From: Gemmatimonadota bacterium
GTDB lineage: Bacteria > Gemmatimonadota > Gemmatimonadetes > Gemmatimonadales > Gemmatimonadaceae
Reading direction: 5' to 3'
DNA: 9,637 nucleotides
Assembly (NCBI GenBank): GCA_003142495.1
Contig: PLMM01000199.1
Location: 1-9,637, forward strand
This document shows positions 1 to 4,979 of the stretch, in pieces. The notes under the pieces are model-generated. The model did not search any database. It had not been told where the DNA came from and saw only the letters and a program-made list of their open reading frames with translations. Made by a program: the position numbers and the translations under genes. The stretch's first letter is position 1; each line of letters opens with the position of its first letter.

Positions 1-2
1 AC

Positions 3-59
3 AACAATCCCGGCGGCCCGTTCGTCGCGCACGTCTCGAATTTGCATCCCGTGCAATAA
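3..59 (+). CDS. C-terminal end of an unidentified protein (partial, runs in from the left edge)
   Basis: The frame starting at base 3 is open from the window edge to a TAA at 57-59 and encodes NNPGGPFVAHVSNLHPVQ. A strong intrinsic terminator begins 18 bases after this stop, as expected for the end of a real plus-strand gene; that placement is the main support. The other two forward frames also lack a stop over this short stretch, so the frame choice rests on the stop-terminator spacing and the protein-like composition. Eighteen residues are too few to name a family. Confidence 0.5.
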   Translation, partial: NNPGGPFVAHVSNLHPVQ

Positions 60-76
60 GAGTCAGGATGAAGAAG

Positions 77-112
77 CGCCCGCGACGATCGCTCGTCGCG
101 GGCGTTTTTTTT
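77..112 (+). terminator. Rho-independent terminator, probably shared by two convergent genes
   Basis: A perfect 12-bp stem (77-88 with 93-104, CGCCCGCGACGA and its complement) closes a TCGC tetraloop and is followed directly by eight T residues (105-112). It ends the plus-strand gene whose stop is at 57-59. Read on the minus strand the same stem is followed by the pyrimidine-rich CTTCTTCAT, and it lies about 28 bases beyond the ptsN stop. It could therefore act in both directions, more weakly for ptsN. Confidence 0.92.
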
Positions 113-132
113 GTGTCGCCGAACCTCCGAAG

Positions 133-585
133 CTACACCCCTTTCTCCTCCAGCAACTTCAGAAACTGCGCCGGTTCCGTCAGCCCCAGCAGCCGCTTCG
201 GCACGTCCGGCTCCTTGCTGAACTGCGCGATCTTGCCGAGCACCGGCAGGTACTGGTTGGACACCTCGAGCGGCGGCGCGACGATCAGAAAGAAGAAGTT
301 CACCGGCTTGTCGTCGATCGCCTTGAAGTCAACGCCGCTCGCCTTGCGCCCGAACGCCACGCGCAGCTTGCTCACCACCAGCGAGCGGCAATGCGGAATC
401 GCGATCCCTCGGCCGATTCCCGTCGAGCCGAGATTCTCGCGCCGTTTCAGCATTTTGTACAACATTCCTTCCGACTTTTCATCGAGACCGAGCAAGGAGA
501 TCAGCTCCTTGAGCACGTCATCCTTGGTCGTGGACTCGAGCTCGAGCTTGATTGCGTCTTCGGTAAAGAACTGGCGTAATTCCAT
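133..585 (-). CDS. ptsN: PTS EIIA(Ntr)-like phosphocarrier protein
   Basis: This is a 150-residue, single-domain, cytoplasmic protein of the PTS EIIA type-2 (fructose/mannitol/Ntr) family, the usual length for PtsN. The phosphorylatable histidine is H65 in the motif GIAIPHCR, preceded by the family-typical segment RENLGSTGIGRG. Family members accept phosphate from HPr or NPr, ultimately from PEP, and in nitrogen-type PTS systems regulate partners such as potassium transporters and kinases. The ATG at 585 is preferred because GAGGA sits at 590-594 and the N-terminus MELRQFFTEDAIKLEL resembles other family members. An upstream TTG at 636 would add 17 alanine/arginine-rich residues. No rpoN, hpf, ptsH or ptsI gene is adjacent, so the Ntr rather than sugar-PTS assignment rests on the stand-alone architecture. 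The stop is TAG. Confidence 0.88.
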   Translation of the reverse strand: MELRQFFTEDAIKLELESTTKDDVLKELISLLGLDEKSEGMLYKMLKRRENLGSTGIGRGIAIPHCRSLVVSKLRVAFGRKASGVDFKAIDDKPVNFFFLIVAPPLEVSNQYLPVLGKIAQFSKEPDVPKRLLGLTEPAQFLKLLEEKGV

Positions 586-642
586 CAAATCCTCGTCAGC
601 AGTATCAAGGCGGGCCGCGAGCGCTGCCCGCAGCAACCCTTG

Positions 643-671
643 AAGCTACCGTAGGTTGCGCCGAGTGTCAA
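643..671 (-). promoter_or_regulatory. Sigma-70-type promoter for ptsN
   Basis: On the minus strand a perfect -35 hexamer TTGACA (666-671) is separated by exactly 17 bases from TAGCTT (643-648), which fits the TAnnnT form of a -10 element. Transcription would start near 636, leaving a leader of about 50 bases before the ATG at 585. The -10 is only a moderate match to TATAAT; the -35 and spacing carry the call. Confidence 0.7.
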
Positions 672-681
672 ACTCCATGCG

Positions 682-710
682 TTGCATAGACTTGCAATCG
701 CCACTAGATT
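682..710 (+). promoter_or_regulatory. Putative promoter for dus, giving a leaderless or nearly leaderless mRNA
   Basis: TTGCAT (682-687) and TAGATT (705-710) are spaced by 17 bases on the plus strand. The predicted first transcribed base is at about 717-718, which is the ATG of dus. There is no Shine-Dalgarno-like sequence before that ATG, which agrees with leaderless translation. The -35 matches only 3 of 6 consensus positions and the -10 matches 4 of 6. The -35 lies 10 bases from the -35 of the divergent ptsN promoter. Confidence 0.5.
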
Positions 711-717
711 CTCACTA

Positions 718-1749
718 ATGCGCTTCCCGGTCGCGTTGGCGAACCCCATTCCGCTTTACCTCGCGCCCATGGCCGGGGTGTCAGAGTCGCCGTTCAGGCG
801 GCTCTGCCGGCGCTTCGGCGCGGATGTGGTCGTCACCGAATTTCTCTCGGCCGAGGGCATCCGCCGCGAGAACGAGGCGACGATAGCCAAGCTTCGCTTC
901 GGCCCCGACGAGCGTCCGATCGGCGTCCAGATCTTCGGCTCCGATCCTATCGCCATGGGCGATGCCGCAGCACTCGTCACCGACGTCTTTGCTCCCGACT
1001 TCATCGACATCAACTTCGGCTGCCCGGTGAAGAAGGTCGTCAAGCGCAATGGCGGCTCGGGATGCCTCAAGGATCTCACCCTCGTCGCCGACATCATCAA
1101 GGGCGTCCGTGCGCGCACGCATCTCCCCGTCACCGCTAAGATTCGGAGCGGCTGGAACGAGGAGACGCGCGATCCCGTGAAGATCGCCCGCGCCTGCGAA
1201 GACGCGGGCGCCGCCGTGATCGCGCTGCACGCGCGCTCGCGCACGCAGATGTATTCCGGCAAGGCGAACTGGGACGAGATCGCTGCTGTCGTCAACGCGG
1301 TGAGCGTCCCCGTGCTCGGCAACGGCGACATTAGCTCTGCAGCCGACGTGTTCCGCATGCACGAGCATACCAACTGCGCCGGCGTCATGGTCGGGCGCGG
1401 CTCCTTCGGCCAGCCGTGGGTTTTCGACCAGGCGCGCGCGCTCCTCGACGGCAAGCCGATGCCCGCCGCGCCCGCGGTGGCCGAGCGCTTTGCGATCGCG
1501 CTCGATCACGCGCGCATGGCGGACGCGTACGAGCTCGATCAGCGCGGCGCTGCCATCGAGTTCCGCAAGCACCTCGGCTGGTATGTGAAGGGGCTGCCCG
1601 GATCCGCGGAGCTCCGCAAGCGCTTGCACGCGGTGACGTCGCTCATGGAGGTCGAGGGGATCTTCGCCGACTATCTCGCGGCGGTCGCGCGCGGCGACGT
1701 AGACCAGCGGCGGGCGAGCGAGCGCGATGCGGAGACGCTGGCGGCGTGA
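718..1749 (+). CDS. dus: tRNA-dihydrouridine synthase (DusB-like)
   Basis: This 343-residue flavoenzyme reduces specific uridines in the tRNA D-loop to dihydrouridine using FMN and NADPH. Visible hallmarks are the N-terminal barrel start YLAPMAGVSESPFRRLCR, the catalytic cysteine C102 in NFGCP followed by the DusB-type KKVVKRNGGSG, K141 in KIRSGW, H171 in ALHARSRTQMYSGKANW, and the FMN phosphate-binding GNGDI and GVMVGRGSFGQPW segments. The C-terminal helical tRNA-binding part ends with a Dus-typical run AELRKRLHAVTSLMEVEG. The ATG at 718 is chosen over an in-frame TTG at 682: the 12 extra residues are not family-like and the TTG falls inside the likely -35 element. The gene heads a plus-strand cluster; its TGA overlaps the larB start, implying translational coupling. 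Subgroup B is likely rather than certain. Confidence 0.93.
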   Translation: MRFPVALANPIPLYLAPMAGVSESPFRRLCRRFGADVVVTEFLSAEGIRRENEATIAKLRFGPDERPIGVQIFGSDPIAMGDAAALVTDVFAPDFIDINFGCPVKKVVKRNGGSGCLKDLTLVADIIKGVRARTHLPVTAKIRSGWNEETRDPVKIARACEDAGAAVIALHARSRTQMYSGKANWDEIAAVVNAVSVPVLGNGDISSAADVFRMHEHTNCAGVMVGRGSFGQPWVFDQARALLDGKPMPAAPAVAERFAIALDHARMADAYELDQRGAAIEFRKHLGWYVKGLPGSAELRKRLHAVTSLMEVEGIFADYLAAVARGDVDQRRASERDAETLAA

Positions 1750-2495
1750 ACCTCGAGCGCACGCGAGCACTGCTCGACCGCGTCGCGAGCGGAGAAATCG
1801 ATAGCGCAGAGGCACTCGGGCAGCTCGCGCTCCCCGACGGCGAATTCTTCTCCTTTGCGACCATCGATCATCATCGCGCGCTGCGTCAGGGCTTCCCGGA
1901 GGTCGTTTTCGCCGCCGGCAAGACGCCGGAGCAGGTGGTCACGATCGCCTCGCAGCTGAACACCGATGGCGAAGGGTTCCTCATCACCCGCGTCCAGCCG
2001 GACATGTGGGCGCCGCTCGCCGAGCGCTTTCCGGCAGCCGAGCTCAATCGGCTGGGGCGCTTGGCCTATCTGCCTGCGGGAACGCCGCCACGCGTGCAGC
2101 GGGGCACCGTCCTGGTGATCACCGCCGGCACGAGCGATCTCCCCGTGGCGGAGGAGGCGGCGGTGTGCGCGCGGGCCTTCGGCGCCCAGGTGGAGCGGCT
2201 CACGGACGTCGGCGTCGCCGGCATCCACCGCCTGCTCTCGCGCGGCGAGCAGCTTCGCTCCGCCGCAGTGATCATCGTCGTCGCCGGAATGGAGGGAGCG
2301 CTCCCGTCCGTCGTGGGCGGGCTCGTCGCGATCCCCGTGATCGCGGTTCCCACGAGTGTAGGATACGGCGCAAGTTTCGGCGGACTTGCGGCTCTGCTCT
2401 CGATGCTGAACAGTTGCGCTGCCGGCGTGACTGTCGTCAATATCGATAACGGATTCGGAGCGGCGTACGCGGCCTCGCGTATTATCCATCGCTGA
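1746..2495 (+). CDS. larB: LarB, pyridinium-3,5-biscarboxylic acid mononucleotide synthase
   Basis: This 249-residue protein belongs to the LarB/PurE-like family. LarB carboxylates and hydrolyses nicotinic acid adenine dinucleotide, the first step to the nickel-pincer nucleotide used by lactate racemase and other LarA-type enzymes. The diagnostic C-terminal half is present: GMEGALPSVVGGL, PVIAVPTSVGYGASFGGL, MLNSCAAGVTVVNIDNGFGA. E183 and C224 are 41 residues apart, the same spacing as the catalytic Glu180 and Cys221 described for the Lactiplantibacillus plantarum enzyme, so it looks active. The GTG at 1746 overlaps the dus TGA (GTGA) and gives the usual family length, with GGAG about 10 bases upstream. 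The frame stays open upstream to 1416, but that stretch is inside dus and is arginine-rich shadow. No larC, larE or larA is in the window, so the end user of the cofactor is unknown. Confidence 0.95.
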   Translation: MNLERTRALLDRVASGEIDSAEALGQLALPDGEFFSFATIDHHRALRQGFPEVVFAAGKTPEQVVTIASQLNTDGEGFLITRVQPDMWAPLAERFPAAELNRLGRLAYLPAGTPPRVQRGTVLVITAGTSDLPVAEEAAVCARAFGAQVERLTDVGVAGIHRLLSRGEQLRSAAVIIVVAGMEGALPSVVGGLVAIPVIAVPTSVGYGASFGGLAALLSMLNSCAAGVTVVNIDNGFGAAYAASRIIHR

Positions 2496-2528
2496 TTGAC
2501 CTCCTCCATCCTTTGAAGGCGGCGACGT

Positions 2529-3608
2529 CTGTCTGCCATTTTTTCTGAACGGGCGCGACCGGCCGTCCTGCTAGCGACCTGCTCGGCGTTTGCGATCATC
2601 GCAAGCAGCTACGCGCGCTCGCCGCTCCTCGCGCTCATGTGCTGTGTCACGGCGCTCCTTTCCTATCAGAAGGGGGTGCGCCTCGGCATTGTGAGCGCTG
2701 CGATCATCACCGCGTTGGCCTTCACGCTCGATCCGTACGCGGTGCATCCCTTCCATCTGAAGATGATCGCGAGCGTGGTGGCGCTTGCAATCATCTCGGT
2801 GGTGAGCGGCGACACCTATGGCCGCATCGTGCCGCCGGGCGCGATCCCCGCCAAGGGTGGTGCCGCGTCGACACGATCGGTGCGGGGACTCGAGACGCCC
2901 GCACGTGGCACGCGTGCCGTCCCCGAGCCGCGCCGCTCTCTCGCGATCGAAGCCGAGCCGGAGAGCAACGTCGAGCAGGAGACGATCTCGCGCTTTCTTC
3001 GCGAGATGCGCGACCAGATCGGAGGCGACGAGGTGGTCCTCTGGCGCTATCTTCGCGATACGGATGAGTTGACTCCGATTTCCTCCGCGTCGAGCGCGAT
3101 TGCGAAGGTGAGCTTCGAGACGAATCCGCCGCTCGAGTCGCTCGTGCACTGGGCCGTGCAGCAGGGGCTCCCGACGACGAACTACGACACCGAGTCGTCG
3201 TTCTTCCTCACCGCGGCCGTGGGCAAGGAAGGGCGCTTTCACGGCGCGATCGGGGTGTATGCCGAAGATCGCGAAAGCCTGTCGCGCGAGAAGGCGAAGA
3301 TCTTTCTGCCGCGCTATGCGGCGCGCTTAACGCTGCTCGTCGACATGCTGAACGACGGGAAGGAAACGCGGCGCTATCGGGGAAAGGCGGACAAGGTCGT
3401 CGTCGCGGCGCAGAAGATTCAGAAGAGCCAGAGTCTCGCGGCGCTCGACGTCGCGATCTGCGAGAGCGCGCTCGATGTCACCGGTGGCACGCGTTGCGCG
3501 TTCGTGCGCTGGAACGAGGCGGAGCATTCCGCGGTCGTCGAGAGCGTGACGCCGCTGCACACGATCGAGCCTGGCTTCCCGGTGGCGCCCGAGTCGATCA
3601 TCGGATAG
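2529..3608 (+). CDS. N-terminal product of the interrupted cyclase gene: membrane segments, first GAF, part of second GAF
   Basis: Taken literally, the frame up to the TAG yields a 359-residue membrane protein without an output domain. No ATG, GTG or TTG exists in frame between the upstream stop (TGA, 2514-2516) and the ATG at 2637. That ATG falls inside the second hydrophobic segment, so starting there would remove the first membrane helix and half of the second. The CTG at 2529 is the best upstream candidate because GAAGG lies at 2515-2519, nine bases before it; the ATT at 2538 is another. A start at 2637 (323 residues) cannot be excluded. The product would end in mid-domain after PVAPESIIG and is unlikely to signal by itself. 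Confidence 0.45.
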   Translation: MSAIFSERARPAVLLATCSAFAIIASSYARSPLLALMCCVTALLSYQKGVRLGIVSAAIITALAFTLDPYAVHPFHLKMIASVVALAIISVVSGDTYGRIVPPGAIPAKGGAASTRSVRGLETPARGTRAVPEPRRSLAIEAEPESNVEQETISRFLREMRDQIGGDEVVLWRYLRDTDELTPISSASSAIAKVSFETNPPLESLVHWAVQQGLPTTNYDTESSFFLTAAVGKEGRFHGAIGVYAEDRESLSREKAKIFLPRYAARLTLLVDMLNDGKETRRYRGKADKVVVAAQKIQKSQSLAALDVAICESALDVTGGTRCAFVRWNEAEHSAVVESVTPLHTIEPGFPVAPESIIG

Positions 3609-3635
3609 TTCCTGCGCAACCCGGACCGGCCGCGC

Positions 3636-4421
3636 ATGGCCGTACGCGAGACGTACAGAAAATCCGAGGGGCTGCCATTCAGCCCGCTCGAGGCGTCGCG
3701 TCGCATCGGCTCACTCGCAATCGTGCCGCTCGTCGTTGACGATGCACTGATTGGCGCGGTGTGCGTCGAGGGCGACGAGGTCGGGCAGCTCACCGCAGTG
3801 GAAGGAGAGCTGTTGTCGATGCTCGCGCCGGTCGCATCGGTGGCACTCAAGAACGTCGAACAGCTGCAGGATGTCACGCAGAAATCCAATCATGATGCGT
3901 TGACCGGCCTCGCGAATCGCCGCCAGTTCGAAGAGCGGTTGCGGCACCTCCTGCTCGAGCACGCGCGCCATCGGCAGCCGGTGTCGTTGATCCTCCTCGA
4001 CATCGACATGTTCAAGACGGTGAACGACATCTTCGGGCACCAGGGCGGCGATGAGGTGCTGAAGGAAGTCGCGCGTGCGGCGGAGCACACGATTCGCGAG
4101 ATAGATCTGTGTGCGCGCTACGGTGGCGAGGAGCTCGCGATTCTTTTGCCGCAGACGAATCTCGCGGGCGCGTCGCGCACGGCGGAGCGGCTGCGCGAAG
4201 CGGTGGCGAATCTGCGTGTGCCGTCGCCGAGTGGGGGCGCGCCGATCACGGTGACGGCATCGTTCGGCGTGGCGTCGTACACCGAGAGCGTGAAGGCGGG
4301 GGATCTTCTCTTTCCCGCGGCGGACATGGCGCTCTATCAGGCGAAGAGCGCGGGGCGCAACTGCGTGCGCCAGGCGATGTCGCGAAGCTCGTTCGGGAAG
4401 GGAACGGCCGGCACTGTGTGA
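3636..4421 (+). CDS. C-terminal product of the interrupted cyclase gene: end of a GAF domain plus GGDEF diguanylate cyclase
   Basis: From the first ATG after the internal stop this frame encodes 261 residues: the second half of a GAF domain, then a complete GGDEF domain. Visible GGDEF-family marks are NHDALTGLANRR, the metal/GTP region LLDIDMFKTVNDIFGHQGGDEVL, the signature RYGGEELAILLP (a GGEEL variant of GG[DE]EF), and TASFGVAS. An RxxD (REID) lies exactly five residues before GGEEL, which is the product-inhibition I-site for cyclic di-GMP. No ribosome-binding site precedes the ATG at 3636. A better internal start is the ATG at 3819, with AAGGAGAG at 3802-3809 upstream; it would give a 200-residue protein that keeps the whole GGDEF domain. 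Whether either is translated is unknown. Confidence 0.55.
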   Translation: MAVRETYRKSEGLPFSPLEASRRIGSLAIVPLVVDDALIGAVCVEGDEVGQLTAVEGELLSMLAPVASVALKNVEQLQDVTQKSNHDALTGLANRRQFEERLRHLLLEHARHRQPVSLILLDIDMFKTVNDIFGHQGGDEVLKEVARAAEHTIREIDLCARYGGEELAILLPQTNLAGASRTAERLREAVANLRVPSPSGGAPITVTASFGVASYTESVKAGDLLFPAADMALYQAKSAGRNCVRQAMSRSSFGKGTAGTV

Positions 4422-4422
4422 T

Positions 4423-4441
4423 CTCACGTTGATAGCGTGAG
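4423..4441 (+). other. Small hairpin after the cyclase gene
   Basis: CTCACG (4423-4428) pairs with CGTGAG (4436-4441) around a 7-base loop, starting one base after the TGA of the cyclase frame. No T-run follows, so it is not a convincing intrinsic terminator. It may stabilise the 3' end of the message or attenuate read-through into ssrA. Confidence 0.3.
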
Positions 4442-4457
4442 GCGCGGCATAACGTGC

Positions 4458-4486
4458 TTGGCGCGGTGAAGCGCGGGCAGTATATT
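4458..4486 (+). promoter_or_regulatory. Sigma-70-type promoter of ssrA
   Basis: TTGGCG (4458-4463) and TATATT (4481-4486) are separated by exactly 17 bases. The predicted start near 4493 leaves a 5' leader of about 6 bases before the mature tmRNA end at 4499, as expected for a precursor trimmed by RNase P. This is the best -10 element in the window, fitting a highly expressed RNA gene. Confidence 0.78.
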
Positions 4487-4498
4487 TGTTTGTAAGTC

Positions 4499-4857
4499 GG
4501 GCCTGAAATGGTTTCGATTGTGTAGAAGAAGCTGTGGTCGCGTGCCCAGGTCCTCGGGTTCCTGGTAAAACCCTCGGGAAAATTTTCAACTGCCAACTCA
4601 AACATGGCCCTCGCAGCGTAACTTCGGTTACTGCTTGTGAGTGCCTGCGAGGAAGCCCGCCCGGGGCGGCCTCGTAGGTATCGAAAAGCTGGGCTAGTCA
4701 TGCGTCGTGCTCTCAGGCACGTGGCGAAAATTTAGAGAGCTCATCCTGCGGTGGGTCGTTCACCAGCCAGCCACGGGAAACATCAATCGGTGGACTACGC
4801 ACGTAGAAGCTGTGGTTGATCCTATGCAAGACGCGAGTTCGACTCTCGCCAGGTCCA
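4499..4857 (+). ncRNA. ssrA: Transfer-messenger RNA (tmRNA), one-piece form
   Basis: tmRNA rescues stalled ribosomes: charged with alanine and bound by SmpB, it adds a degradation tag to the unfinished protein. The 5' end GGGCCTG (4499-4505) pairs with CAGGTCC (4850-4856) over 7 bp with a G3-U70 wobble, the alanyl-tRNA synthetase identity pair; the discriminator is A4857. The universal AAATGGTTTCGA follows the 5' strand. The T arm is GCGAG-TTCGACT-CTCGC (4833-4849). Helix P2 is TTGTGTAG (4518-4525) with CTATGCAA (4822-4829). Pseudoknot PK1 is visible as CCAGG/CCTGG (4546-4550, 4561-4565) interlocked with GGGTT/AACCC (4556-4560, 4569-4573). A further helix pairs 4643-4652 with 4670-4679. The 3' CCA is not encoded (the sequence reads A-CTC), so it must be added by CCA-adding enzyme. 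The length of 359 bases is normal. Confidence 0.97.
4592..4621 (+). other. tmRNA tag reading frame, peptide ANSNMALAA
   Basis: Translation resumes at GCC (4592-4594) and ends at TAA (4619-4621), giving ANSNMALAA after the alanine carried by the tmRNA. The terminal ALAA is the degron read by ClpXP and similar proteases, and the AN start is common among tags. Methionine stands where many tags carry tyrosine, phenylalanine or leucine. The resume codon is inferred from position after PK1 and from the tag pattern. Confidence 0.9.
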
Positions 4858-4860
4858 CTC

Positions 4861-4905
4861 GGAACGCCGGAAGGAGCCCTCGCTCCGTCCGGCGTTCCTG
4901 CATTT
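4861..4905 (+). terminator. Likely terminator of ssrA
   Basis: GGAACGCCGG (4861-4870) pairs perfectly with CCGGCGTTCC (4889-4898). After a small AA/GT internal loop the stem continues as GGAGC (4873-4877) with GCTCC (4882-4886) around CCTC. It begins three bases after the mature tmRNA end. The following TGCATTT is only a weak T-tract, so termination may be incomplete, allowing read-through into the gene at 4980. Confidence 0.65.
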
Positions 4906-4979
4906 GAGCGCCCGGGCACGGTGTCTGCCAAGGAACGGGGAGAGCACCACGAGCACGCCCCGCGCAATGCGAGGAGTCA

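Larger units (their letters stand above)
2529..4421 (+). pseudogene. Membrane-anchored GAF-GAF-GGDEF diguanylate cyclase gene interrupted by an in-frame TAG
   Basis: One reading frame, continuous in sense and domain order, is cut at codon 360 by TAG (3606-3608). Numbered from the CTG at 2529 it holds four hydrophobic segments (about 12-29, 32-47, 52-68, 78-95), a proline/arginine-rich linker, a GAF-like domain (about 147-278), a second GAF domain (about 302-450) containing the stop, a short helical linker, and a GGDEF domain to residue 630. Intact, it would be a membrane sensor making cyclic di-GMP from two GTP. The frame does not shift across the stop and the following 271 codons stay open with the same GC-rich third positions, so a recent point mutation or a base-call error is likeliest. 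TGG to TAG would fit, since GAF domains often have a glycine-tryptophan pair here. Other genes in the window (ptsN and the phosphoesterase) end normally in TAG, which argues against amber recoding. It follows larB by 33 bases, probably in the same transcript. Confidence 0.72.

Noticed and set aside
586..636. TTG start at 636 for ptsN
   Set aside because: It lies at the predicted transcription start and would add residues unlike the family. ATG 585 has a ribosome-binding site and a family-like N-terminus.
1416..1745. Upstream extension of larB to an ATG at 1416
   Set aside because: The extra 110 residues overlap dus out of frame and are arginine-rich. The GTG at 1746 gives the normal LarB length and a GTGA overlap.
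781..1815. 344-codon open frame on the minus strand
   Set aside because: It is an antisense shadow of dus and the larB start; the product is low-complexity and Arg/Ala-rich, and dus is clearly the real gene.
4423..4441. Hairpin after the cyclase gene as a strong terminator
   Set aside because: The stem is only 6 bp and no T-run follows; kept only as a small hairpin.
4707..4907. Short open frames in the 4500-4970 region on both strands
   Set aside because: They fall in the tmRNA and its terminator and encode nothing recognisable; only the tag frame is translated.
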